This document shows positions 54,349 through 62,801 of a stretch of DNA of 64,000 nt, one piece after another (the first letter of the stretch is position 1; the number at the start of each line of letters is the position of its first letter). Made by a program: the position numbers and the translations under genes. Source of the stretch: CAWJLE01 sp963843645 (GTDB taxonomy: Bacteria > Chloroflexota > Anaerolineae > DAOTYC01); NCBI GenBank assembly GCA_963843645.1, contig CAWJLE010000006.1:62001-126000 (forward strand), written 5' to 3'. The notes under the pieces were generated by a model. It was not told the DNA's origin, ran no database searches, and was given only the letters and a program-made list of their open reading frames with translations.

Positions 54349-54406
54349 CACTGGCGCCAACACGGTCGTTCGACACACTAATCATCACAGATGGGGGGAC
54401 TACACC

Positions 54407-55269
54407 ATGCAATTCGGCTTAAACGGCTCAACGATCATGCACACAGACCTCATTACCGAGTTGACCATTGCGGACAAAGCGGGTTTTGAGATCTCTGAGA
54501 TGCGCGATGCCAAACTCCGGCCTTATCTGGAGAAGCACTCGATGGCCGAGCTCAAGGACTTTCTCAAGACCCTGAAGATCAAGCCGGTTAATATCAACGC
54601 CCTCGAGCCAATCACCTTCGTGGCGGAGAAGGATTGGCCCGAGTTGATGCAGCGTGCGGAGTGGTTCTGCCAGATGGCCGCCGAGTTGGGCTGCAAAACC
54701 ATCGCCGCAGTGCCGGGCATCCGGCCCTCAGGGCGCGACCCGCGAGGATTGCTTCCAGGAGTCCGTCCGATCGTTGAAGCGGCTGGTCCCCGTCGCCGAG
54801 CAGCATGGAGTGGGCATTTCATTCGAATTCATCGGGTTCAACGGCTTCGCCATTCAGGGAGTCGCGGAGGCTGTTCGTGTGGTTGAGGCGGTCGACTGGC
54901 CGCACATGGGTGTGGTGTTCGATTTCATCCACTTCTTCACGGGCGAGTATGCCCTGGAAGAGCTGGCGGCTACCGATCCGAATATGATCGACATGGTCCA
55001 CCTCGAACGATGCTAAGGATCTGCCTCTCGAGGTGCATCGGGCGGGTGACCGCTATCGCCTTCTGCCCGGAGACGGCATCATGGCTACCGATGAGATGAT
55101 GACCACCCTGGCCGATATCGGCTACGATGGCGATTTCAGTATCGAAATTTACAACCCGGACATCTGGGCGATGGATCCGGTTCAGGTGGCCAACGACGCT
55201 TACGCCAAGGGTCGGAAGATGCTGGACAAGTACTATCCGCTTACAGTAGCGACAGTTCACGGCGCGTGA
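54407..55269 (+). CDS. Sugar phosphate isomerase/epimerase (xylose isomerase-like), two apparent frameshifts
   Basis: About 287 residues. The start MQFGLNGSTIMHTDLITELT, then EISEMRDAKLRPYL near 28-41, EFIGFNGFAI (metal-ligand Glu) near 137, VVFDFIHFFTG near 168, a VHLNDAKDLP segment (His ligand) near 198 and FSIEIYNPDIW (last Glu) near 243 all fit the family. The frame breaks near 54725 and 55010. It may isomerise or dehydrate the product of the SDR. It ends inside the arm of a very long hairpin shared with the convergent aldolase gene. Confidence 0.75.
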
Positions 55270-55326
55270 TCCATAATGCAAAATGCCTCCCAACTCTGGA
55301 GGCATTTTGCATTGTGGATCACGCGC
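55262..55326. terminator. 29-bp hairpin between convergent genes, overlapping a stop codon
   Basis: Arms 55262-55290 and 55298-55326 pair over 29 bases with one G-T pair and a seven-base loop. It includes the stop codon of the plus-strand gene (55267-55269) and has A and T runs inside, so it can end transcripts from both sides. Confidence 0.75.
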
Positions 55327-55335
55327 ACGTTTCTT

Positions 55336-56013
55336 TTACTTTGCCGCCCGGATCTGCGCGATCACACGGATGACATCGGCGGTGGTCTTGGTCAGCGCCG
55401 CCCAGTTGTTGGCTTTCGTCCAGTCTTTGCGGATGAGATTGGAGCCCATGCCGACGCAGGCGACGCCGGCTGTGAACCAGGCCGTCAGATTCTCCTCGGT
55501 GGCGTCGACACCGCCGGCCGGCATCAGGTTGTGCCAGGGACACGGGGCGAGGACGGCCTTGACGAAGTCCGCTCCGCCGAGGGTGTTGGCCGGGAAGATT
55601 TTGATGATCTCGCAGCCCATTTCCTCGGCCAACGAGATCTCGGACTCAGTCCCGGTGCCGGGGACGTAAGCCACCTTGCGGCGGTTGCAGATCTTCGCGA
55701 CGTCGGCGCTCAGCGATGGGCTGACCACGAAATTGGCTCCCTCGGCGATGTACATGGCCGCCGTCGCCGGATCGATCACCGAGCCCACGCCCAATACGGC
55801 ATTCGGCGCTTCCTTGTCCAGAAACTCGATCAACTGATGGAAGACGTGTATGGCGCGGTCGCCGCGGTTGGTGAACTCCAATACCGTCGCGCCGCCTTCG
55901 GCGCAAGCGGCTACCACGCGCTTGGCCGTCTCCACATCGGGGTTGTAGAAGATCGGCACGACGCCGATGTCCAGGATCGAGTTGAGAACCTTCATCCTCC
56001 GAAAACGAGCCAT
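55336..56013 (-). CDS. 2-keto-3-deoxy-6-phosphogluconate (KDPG/KHG) aldolase family
   Basis: A 225-residue class I aldolase of the Eda type, which splits KDPG to pyruvate and glyceraldehyde 3-phosphate. Visible marks are VPIFYNPDVETA near residue 18, VLEFTNRGDRA (the base Glu) near 45, VGSVIDPATA near 75 and EIIKIFPANTLGG (the Schiff-base Lys) near 136, then MPAGGVD near 165. The EFTNRG variant differs from the common EVTLRT, so a related keto-deoxy acid is possible. AAGGAGGAA precedes ATG 56013. It follows the kinase gene by 29 bases. Confidence 0.85.
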   Translation of the reverse strand: MARFRRMKVLNSILDIGVVPIFYNPDVETAKRVVAACAEGGATVLEFTNRGDRAIHVFHQLIEFLDKEAPNAVLGVGSVIDPATAAMYIAEGANFVVSPSLSADVAKICNRRKVAYVPGTGTESEISLAEEMGCEIIKIFPANTLGGADFVKAVLAPCPWHNLMPAGGVDATEENLTAWFTAGVACVGMGSNLIRKDWTKANNWAALTKTTADVIRVIAQIRAAK

Positions 56014-56042
56014 CAGTATTCCTCCTTAAGAGCTTAAATGCG

Positions 56043-57077
56043 CTATCGCGCCACGCGTCCGGACGTGTCCCCGCCGATCAGTTTCTCTACCTCGTCGGCC
56101 GTCACGTGGTTGAAGTCACCGAAGATCGTGTGCTTCAAGCACGAGGCCGCCACCGCGAAGTCCAGTGCGGCCTGCGGGCCCTCGCCTTTCAGCAGCTTGT
56201 AGATCAATCCACCGTTGAACGAATCGCCGCCGCCGACGCGGTCCACGATCGGGATGATATCGTAGGTGCGCGTCGTGTACAAAGTGCCCTGCCGCCACAG
56301 CATGCCCGTCCAGGTGTTGTGCGAGGCCGAGATAGAGCCACGCAAAGTAATGGCGATCGAGCCGATGTTGGGGAAGCGCGCCGCGAGTTGCTCTGCCACG
56401 TAGCGGTATTTGTCGGCGTCCACCTTGCCCGAGCGTACGTCCGTGTCCGGCGCCTTGATGCCGAAAACCTTGTCTGCGTCCTCTTCGTTGGCCACGACCT
56501 GGTCCGTGTGAGCGACCAGATCCGGCATAACGTCCGCGGCGGATTTGCCCCACTTCCACAACTTGGCGCGGTAATTCAGGTCACACGACACCGTGAGTCC
56601 CATGCTCTTGGCGATCTTCACCGCCTCCAATGTCGATGCTGCCGCGCTCTCCGACAGCGAGGGGGTAATGCCGGTCCAGTGGAACCAGGCGGCGTCCGCC
56701 AGCACGGTTCGCCAGTCGATCATGCCGGGCTCGAGCGTCGAAATGGACGAATGGCTGCGGTCGTAGATCACCTTGCTGCCACGCGGCCCCACGCCGCTTT
56801 CGAGGTAGTACACGCCGAGACGCTCGCCGCCCCAGGCAATCTGGTCCACGCCCACGCCGGTCTCGCGGATGAAACGCATGCAGGCCTGGCCCAGGTCGTT
56901 CTTGGGTAAGCGGGTAACATAATCCACAGGTACGCCGTAGTTCGCCAGCGAGACGGCCACGTTGCACTCCGCGCCCGCGTAGGTCACGTCGAACGACCGC
57001 GCCTGGTTGACGCGCAAGAAACCGGGCGTCGACAGTCGCATCATGACCTCGCCAAACGTCACTACTCTATTGCTCAT
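56043..57077 (-). CDS. 2-keto-3-deoxygluconate kinase (PfkB family)
   Basis: A 344-residue ribokinase-family enzyme most like KDG kinases: VTFGEVMMRLSTPGF at the start, YAGAECNVAVSLA near 33, GVYYLESGVGPRGSKVIYDR near 88-107 (typical of KdgK) and the catalytic DRVGGGDSFNGG near 287. It makes KDPG, the substrate of the aldolase encoded next. The two genes form the lower part of hexuronate or aldonate breakdown. No gluconate or hexuronate transporter is adjacent. A weak TTGACT/TATACC promoter with a 15-base spacer lies at 57188-57162 on the minus strand. Confidence 0.87.
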   Translation of the reverse strand: MSNRVVTFGEVMMRLSTPGFLRVNQARSFDVTYAGAECNVAVSLANYGVPVDYVTRLPKNDLGQACMRFIRETGVGVDQIAWGGERLGVYYLESGVGPRGSKVIYDRSHSSISTLEPGMIDWRTVLADAAWFHWTGITPSLSESAAASTLEAVKIAKSMGLTVSCDLNYRAKLWKWGKSAADVMPDLVAHTDQVVANEEDADKVFGIKAPDTDVRSGKVDADKYRYVAEQLAARFPNIGSIAITLRGSISASHNTWTGMLWRQGTLYTTRTYDIIPIVDRVGGGDSFNGGLIYKLLKGEGPQAALDFAVAASCLKHTIFGDFNHVTADEVEKLIGGDTSGRVAR

Positions 57078-57209
57078 GGGATAATTCCTTTCACCAATGA
57101 ATGGATCTGCTTCGAACCTGCCGCTCTTCTGTTGTACACTTTGTGGTGAATCGAACGAGATGGTATAACGGAATGCGCATCAAGTCAAATGCGGCCGGAC
57201 ATACGCGGG

Positions 57210-57692
57210 TTACGGCGCCGTCGCGTCGACCCATTTTGCGTGCACGACCTTCATGAAATCGGCGACCTTGAGTCGCAGGTTGATGCCGCGCTTACCGGCG
57301 CTGACCATGAATTCGGTCAGGGGCCGGGCATGCGAGTCGACGAACACGGCGTACGGCTTCATCATCAACGCCAGGGCGGAGATGCCGCCGACCTGAAGGC
57401 CCGTCAGGTCCTCGGCTTCCTTCTGCGTGGCCATCCGCAGGCTCTTCTGGCTAAGCGACCGGGCCAGCACCTTCAGGTCGATCTCGCGATCACCCGCGGC
57501 GAGCACCAGCACGGGCTTGCCCGCCTGTGGGATGACGACCAGCGTCTTGTACACTTCGGAAGGGGACAACCCCAGTGCGGCTGCCACACCATCCGCCGAG
57601 TGAATCTCCGGAGAAAACTCGTGTACGACGTAGGGGACCTTGCGCTGGTCCAATACTCGCATAGCGTTCGTCTTCTCAGTTTTCTCGGCCAC
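57210..57692 (-). CDS. YbaK/EbsC-type Cys-tRNA(Pro) deacylase
   Basis: A 160-residue protein of the YbaK/ProX editing family, which hydrolyses wrongly charged Cys-tRNA(Pro). It has the conserved Lys in EVYKTLVV near 49, LAAGDREIDLKVLAR near 65-79 and GGISALAL near 102 with the GxxP-like loop changed. The product is cytoplasmic. It stands between glmS and the KDG kinase on the same strand with its own gaps, so probably a separate unit. Confidence 0.85.
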   Translation of the reverse strand: MAEKTEKTNAMRVLDQRKVPYVVHEFSPEIHSADGVAAALGLSPSEVYKTLVVIPQAGKPVLVLAAGDREIDLKVLARSLSQKSLRMATQKEAEDLTGLQVGGISALALMMKPYAVFVDSHARPLTEFMVSAGKRGINLRLKVADFMKVVHAKWVDATAP

Positions 57693-57703
57693 GTGCCCCT
57701 CCG

Positions 57704-57747
57704 AAAACAGCCCCGCCCCAGCCTCTCCTGTGAAGGAGAGACTGGGG
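57704..57747 (-). terminator. Terminator after glmS
   Basis: Stem 57716-57728 with 57735-57747 (13 bases, one mismatch, six-base loop), followed on the minus strand by TTTT at 57707-57704. It lies 35 bases past the glmS stop. Confidence 0.65.
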
Positions 57748-57781
57748 TCGGGTTTGCCCGCCCGGGAAGTGGGCGGAGTCG

Positions 57782-59623
57782 TTATTCGACGGTTACAGAT
57801 TTGGCCAGGTTGCGCGGCTGATCGACATCGGCGCCACGGCGTACGGCGATGTGATAGGCCAGCAATTGCAGCGGGATGACCGTCAGCACCGGGTACAGGA
57901 GCGGCGAGACCTGAGGAATGTAGATGACCTCGTCGGCCTTCTCCGCGATCTTTGTATCGCCTTTGGTCGCCACAGCGATGACGATGCCGTCACGCGCTTT
58001 CACCTGCTCAATGTTGCTGAAGATCTTGTCGTATACTTCGTCCTGCACTGCGATGACTACAACGGGCATGCGCTCGTCGATCAGAGCGATGGGCCCGTGC
58101 TTCATCTCACCGGCTGGATAGCCTTCCGCGTGGATGTAACTGATCTCCTTGAGCTTGAGCGCGCCTTCCATGGCGGTGGGGTAGTTCAATCCCCGGCCCA
58201 GGAACAGGAAGTTCTCGGCCTTGAAGAAACGGCCCGCCAGCTTCTCATAATCGGCGCCATTCCCCAAGACGTGGCCCACCAGGTCCGGGAGGCGGGCCAG
58301 GTCGGCGATGAGATCGCACATCTGCTCGGGACTGATGGTGCCCCGAGCCTTGCCCATCGCCAAGGCCAGCATGTACAGATCCACCATCGAGGTGGTATAG
58401 GCTTTGGTGGAGGCGACGCCGATCTCCGGACCGGCCTGCATGTAAATCACGCCGTCCACCACGCGGCTCGCCTGGCTGCCCACCACGTTCACCACACCTA
58501 TGGTCGTGGCGCCCTTCAGGCGTGCCTCTTCCAGGGCGGCCAGGGTGTCCACCGTCTCACCCGACTGGGTGACGGTGACGACCAGGGTCCGCTCGTTCAC
58601 CAAAGGATCCCGATAACGAAACTCGGAGCCGTAATCCACGTCGACCGGGATACGGGCGAGCTTCTCGATCATGTATTTGCCGACGAGGCCGGCATTCAAC
58701 GCCGTGCCACAGGCGGTGATGACCACGCGGTCGAACTTCCGCATCTGCTCGGCCGTGATCGGCAGGTCCAGGTTGATGTCACCGTTCTCGAAATCGACGC
58801 GGCCGCGGAGGGTGTCGGTGACCGCGCGGGCCTGCTCGTAGATCTCCTTCTGCATGAAGTGCTTGTATTCGCCCTTGGCTGCAGACACGGGATCCCAGGC
58901 GATGGTGGTCACGGTCTTGGTGAGGGGCTCGCCGCCCAGGGTCGAGGTCTGATAGCCGTTGCGAGTGACGACTGCCATTTGCCGGTCTTCCAGGAAAACG
59001 ACCTTGCGAGTGTGCTCCAGGATAGCTGGGATGTCGGAAGCGATGAACATTTCGCCGTCACCCAGCCCCACAGTCACGCCTCCCGCGTTGCCGACGCGGA
59101 CCGCGATCATCTTATCGGGCTCGAGCGCGCTCATAACGACGATGCCGTGCGCGCCCTGCAGCCGGCGGACCGCCTTGCGCGTGGCTTCTTCCAGCGACGA
59201 GCCTTCGTTCAGATATTTCTCAACAAGGTGGACGATGACCTCGGTATCGGTCTCAGACCGGAAGGTGTGGCCTTCCGCAAGCAGCTCTTCCTTCAGGGGA
59301 CGGAAGTTCTCGACGATACCATTGTGGATGACGACCGTTTTGCCGGTGCAATCCAGGTGGGGGTGCGCATTGTTCTCAGCAGGCTTGCCGTGGGTTGCCC
59401 AACGGGTGTGTCCGATGGCGATCAGCCCCTCGGTGGGATTGGCATCCCAGTTCATTTGCAGGTTGACCAACTTGCCGACGTTGCGGCGGATTTCCATTCC
59501 GTTGCCGGCATTGATAGAGGCGACTCCGGCGGAATCGTAACCTCGATATTCCAACCGCCGCAAACCGTCCAGAACGATAGGCGCCGCGTTTCGCGGTCCG
59601 ATGTAACCAACGATGCCACACAT
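57782..59623 (-). CDS. glmS: Glutamine-fructose-6-phosphate aminotransferase GlmS
   Basis: A 613-residue enzyme that makes glucosamine 6-phosphate for cell-wall and aminosugar synthesis. The glutaminase domain begins MCGIVGYIG, with Cys1 exposed after removal of Met, and has RLEYRGYDSAG and HTRWATHG; the two SIS sugar-phosphate isomerase domains (about 290-430 and 460-600) contain TACGTALNAGLVGKYM and VTQSGETVDT, and the C-terminus is LAKSVTVE, as required for the isomerase site. GGAGGGAGTT precedes ATG 59623. Control: a glmS ribozyme in the leader (59781-59969). Confidence 0.95.
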   Translation of the reverse strand: MCGIVGYIGPRNAAPIVLDGLRRLEYRGYDSAGVASINAGNGMEIRRNVGKLVNLQMNWDANPTEGLIAIGHTRWATHGKPAENNAHPHLDCTGKTVVIHNGIVENFRPLKEELLAEGHTFRSETDTEVIVHLVEKYLNEGSSLEEATRKAVRRLQGAHGIVVMSALEPDKMIAVRVGNAGGVTVGLGDGEMFIASDIPAILEHTRKVVFLEDRQMAVVTRNGYQTSTLGGEPLTKTVTTIAWDPVSAAKGEYKHFMQKEIYEQARAVTDTLRGRVDFENGDINLDLPITAEQMRKFDRVVITACGTALNAGLVGKYMIEKLARIPVDVDYGSEFRYRDPLVNERTLVVTVTQSGETVDTLAALEEARLKGATTIGVVNVVGSQASRVVDGVIYMQAGPEIGVASTKAYTTSMVDLYMLALAMGKARGTISPEQMCDLIADLARLPDLVGHVLGNGADYEKLAGRFFKAENFLFLGRGLNYPTAMEGALKLKEISYIHAEGYPAGEMKHGPIALIDERMPVVVIAVQDEVYDKIFSNIEQVKARDGIVIAVATKGDTKIAEKADEVIYIPQVSPLLYPVLTVIPLQLLAYHIAVRRGADVDQPRNLAKSVTVE

Positions 59624-59780
59624 GGGGAACTCCCTCCGTGCACTTGGGTGTGTGCGCTGAAGCTCGACGTACGCCACACCGTGACGCTGCCTCGAACTCA
59701 GGCGCTTGATTTGAACCCGTCACTGCACTTCCCATTGTCCCGTCGGTCGCCCGCCGGTTTTGAGGCATGCTTTCGTCAGT

Positions 59781-59969
59781 CGGACTCGTGCTCCTGGCAC
59801 GAATCCGGGAGGGAGAGAGAAGAGGGGCGTGACCACCCCTGGAGGCATCCGCTGATCGTTCGATTTTCTCCGAACGGCACTCGCCGGTCGGATTCGCCCC
59901 GCCGCGCGGCAGGGAACCTCCTCCTCGTCAACTGGGCCGCTGACAGATGTCCTGCCCAGTCCGTGCGCT
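59781..59969 (-). ncRNA. glmS ribozyme (glucosamine-6-phosphate-activated self-cleaving riboswitch)
   Basis: Reading the minus strand, the cleavage motif A|GCGC lies at 59969-59965; ACTGGGC pairs with GCCCAGT to form P1; the invariant core GTTGACGAGGAGGAGG follows (59932-59917); then, after an enlarged P2 insertion with its own hairpin (TCCGA...TTCGGA), GCGGATGCCTCC (59852-59841) closes P2. Two further hairpins, AGGGG...CCCCT (59840-59823) and a stem at 59807-59781, match P3 and P4. The order and spacing follow the known class. When glucosamine 6-phosphate is plentiful it would cut the message 346 bases before the start codon and lower GlmS. Directly upstream of glmS, same strand. Confidence 0.9.
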
Positions 59970-60053
59970 AGCTCTCCCGTTGTTCAATTGATTCGCTCTA
60001 TCGCATCACCTCCTCTTGCCGGTTCGCTAGATTGTCTGCCGAACCTGACGAGT

Positions 60054-60083
60054 ATTATACGTTATTCTGTGTGATTTGTAAAA
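60054..60083 (-). promoter_or_regulatory. Sigma-70-type promoter for the glmS ribozyme-glmS transcript
   Basis: On the minus strand TTTACA (60083-60078) and TATAAT (60059-60054), 18 bases apart. Transcription would start near 60047, about 80 bases before the ribozyme cleavage site. Confidence 0.65.
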
Positions 60084-60157
60084 TTCTAACGTGATGTGGG
60101 TCGTCGTGGAACTGCACGCCGTCGTGAAAAGAACTGCCAGATCGAGCCGTTTGGCTC

Positions 60158-60186
60158 TTGCTTCCACACGGTGTCCAGTATATAAT
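60158..60186 (+). promoter_or_regulatory. Sigma-70-type promoter for the NBR1-domain surface protein
   Basis: TTGCTT (60158-60163) and TATAAT (60181-60186), 17 bases apart. Leader of about 110 bases in an A+T-rich stretch. Confidence 0.55.
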
Positions 60187-60301
60187 GATAAATGCGTTTT
60201 GTCAAGAGAAATGATAGACGAATTTTAAAAGCGACGCAGATTCCGAAAGGCAGAAGCCCAAGCAAAGAGTGTCTCGGCCGTCAGAAAGGAAAACAAAAAA
60301 A

Positions 60302-62282
60302 ATGAGTACCCGTAAAATGACCTTGCTTTTGATCGCGATCTTCTCAGCGGCCCTGATCTGGGACAGCGCCTACCCTGTGCTGGCCGGTTTCTTGTTTTCC
60401 GATGGAAACCTTCCCGTCGGACGCATCGCGGGTGACGGCGTGGGGCAGCACCCAGCCGCGCCCGACGCTGTCAGTCGGGGGCTCGATATCCCCTCCTTGC
60501 CATTGGCGCTGACCCTGGTGCCGCTGTTTCCGACGAACACCCCCGAACCTCTGTTCGAGAATGATTCCGATGATTCCGGTGACTCAGCCGCCTCCCGTCT
60601 TCCCGACGAACACGCCCAAACCGCCGATTAAGCTCACTTACTTCCCGCTGCCTACCGGCATCATCCTGACTCTGCTGGCTCCTACTAAGACGCCGACCCC
60701 CGTAGTCCCGACGGCGACGAGTACGTCGACGTCAACGCCTACGCGAACGCCTAAGCCCACCAAGACGCCGAAACCAACGTGGACGCCAGTGACGCCTCCC
60801 CCCTGCGTCTACGACGCCGCATACGTCGCGGACATCACGATCCCGGACGGCATGCAGGTCCCGCCGGGAGCGCCGTTGCAGAAGATCTGGCGCGTTCAGA
60901 ACACCGGCAGCTGCGCGTGGGGTGGAGGCGTTCGCTTCGTGTTCCAGGCCGGCAATCCGCTGGGCGCTCCGGTGGTCCAGTTCGTGCCGCCCGCGGTTCC
61001 CGGTGCGACCGCGGACGTCGCGGTGAACATGTTTGCGCCTGCCGCACAGGGCGTTTACGAAAGCCACTGGCTGCTGCGCGATCCCGATGGAACTCCTTTC
61101 GGCCCGGACTTGTTCTTGCGTATCGTGGTTGAGTCGCCGCCGACTCCTGCCCCGATTCCTGCCGCGACCGACACGCCGGCCGCCGTGCCCACGCTCCAGG
61201 TGATCACGCCCACGCCAACGGAGATTGCCTTGCCGCAGCCACAACCTGCGGCTCCTCCTGACACGAGCGGTTTCGTTGCCCTGCGCCAGGCGTACGACCT
61301 GGCTTGGCCGAGGGTGTCCGCCTGGAATTCAACAGCTGTTCTGTCCTTTGCGACGTGCTTTTCGTTGCCGCCTCAGCCGGGGACATTGCCGGGCGTGCAG
61401 TTCTTCACTCCGTGGCAGGGACCGGCGCTCGGCGATTGCGGGGAATGGCGCCTCGTCTTCCTGGGCAGCGCGACCCCACAGCCGGGAGAGAAAGCCTTCA
61501 CGGCCGTCGTCGTCGCGGGCCAGCTCGACGATCAGTTGAGCCGGGAAACGGTGCTGTCGGGCGCGCCGGGTCTGACCGTGGGCAACGAATGGATGGACAG
61601 CCCGGCGGCAATGCAGGCCTTCAATCGTGGAGGCGGGTCCGACTTCTTCAGCCGATATCCGGGGGGGCGCATCGTCAACTTCGTGCTGCACGCGGGCCAG
61701 GGCGGTCAGGGCCAATGGTCCGTGGCGGCGACTTCGCGGCCGGACTATCGGCCGGGAGTCACTCTGGAATTGAACCTCAATGCGAACGACGGCACCTTCG
61801 ACACGACCGCGCCATCGACCGCCCAGCCGGGCAAGGTGTATCTAAGCGCGCGAGAGGCTTTCGCGGTGGCGCAGCAGGCGGCCAGGGCCTGGCACAGCGA
61901 TGCACAACTCATCCACTTGAAGGCTCAAGTCAATCCGGATGAGGACGGTCACGACGTGGGCAAAGCCAGCAACTGGTTGTTCGAATTCACTTCGCCATCG
62001 TCGAGGCAGGGCTACACACTCAACGTCGTCGACGGCATCGCACGGAACGCCGGCGAAGAGCCTGCCGTGCTGGGAGATATCGTCGCCGGCGGTTGGCCGG
62101 ACAGCCCGGTCGTACTCGAGCGACTGCGCGGCTCGCCCGACTTCGAGGCGTTCAGCGCCGGTCACCCGCAGACCGGCTTCAGTTTCGAGTTGCTGGGCGA
62201 CGCACAGGAAGGGTACATCTGGCTGGTCGGCGCTTACGATAATGGCGGCGCGGTAACAGTCAACGTCAACGGTCTGAACTAA
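60302..62282 (+). CDS. Exported protein with NBR1 Ig-like domain and Thr-Pro linkers, one apparent frameshift
   Basis: About 660 residues. A signal peptide (MSTRKMTLLLIAIFSAALIW, cleaved near AYPVLAG) leads to Thr/Pro-rich linkers full of TPTPT-like runs, then an NBR1-type Ig-like domain (CVYDAAYVADITIPDGMQV, then KIWRVQNTGSCAW, LRIVVESPP), another TP linker and a C-terminal region with repeated units beginning near REAFAVAQQAARAWHSDAQL. The frame shifts near 60565 within a Pro-Thr stretch. Such NBR1 domains are abundant in Chloroflexota surface proteins; function is unknown, presumably carbohydrate or protein binding. AGAAAGGA precedes ATG 60302. Confidence 0.75.
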
Positions 62283-62302
62283 CCCGAGTTGGATCAGGAC
62301 GC

Positions 62303-62341
62303 CACGACGCCCTGAGCGCAATCTGCGCTCAGGGCGTCGTG
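62303..62341. terminator. Hairpin terminator between convergent genes
   Basis: Perfect 18-base stem, 62303-62320 with 62324-62341, three-base loop. GC-rich, without a T run on either side. Confidence 0.65.
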
Positions 62342-62364
62342 CGGCGGGTGTGAGACCACAGTCG

Positions 62365-62691
62365 CTACTGCATCGGAGAATAGTCGGTCGGCTTCAGGAA
62401 CGAGTTCTCTACCCGGTCGACGATCGGACCGTCCTTCTCGGTTTCCTGGCGCACTGCCAGCCATTCCGGGTCGGACCCAAACGCGCCCCACCGCTGTTCG
62501 CGCTCTGCCATGTTCTTCCACTCAAGCAGATAGACCAGCTGGTTGTTGCTCGGACCGATCACGTACGTCCAGTAGCCGACGGACTTGATGCCGTGCTTCT
62601 CGAATATCCGCAGTGTGTGATTGCGGAACCGATCGTTCACGTTGGGCAGCTTACCCGGGACGGCAGTGTAGATGCGCAGCTCGTAAAGCAT
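62365..62691 (-). CDS. NIPSNAP family protein
   Basis: A 108-residue dimeric ferredoxin-like fold (alpha-beta barrel). The start MLYELRIYTAVPGKLPNVND and GYWTYVIGPSNNQLVYLLEW are typical of the NIPSNAP family, whose bacterial members are of uncertain role, in some cases in degradation pathways or as heme-free barrel proteins. AGGAGGG precedes ATG 62691. No partner genes. Confidence 0.85.
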   Translation of the reverse strand: MLYELRIYTAVPGKLPNVNDRFRNHTLRIFEKHGIKSVGYWTYVIGPSNNQLVYLLEWKNMAEREQRWGAFGSDPEWLAVRQETEKDGPIVDRVENSFLKPTDYSPMQ

Positions 62692-62801
62692 GACTATCCC
62701 TCCTGTGCGTGATGTGTGTATAGGTTATAGACCTGGAACGGCTAATCGTCAACCTGGACACTATCTGGCTGCTGCCCCAACGTGGGCAGGAGGCGCCGCC
62801 C

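Noticed and set aside
57851..59971. 706-codon open frame on the plus strand opposite glmS
   Set aside because: It lies opposite glmS and its ribozyme; the translation is rich in His, Arg, Gln and Asp without any known domain, as expected for the antisense of a GC-rich gene.
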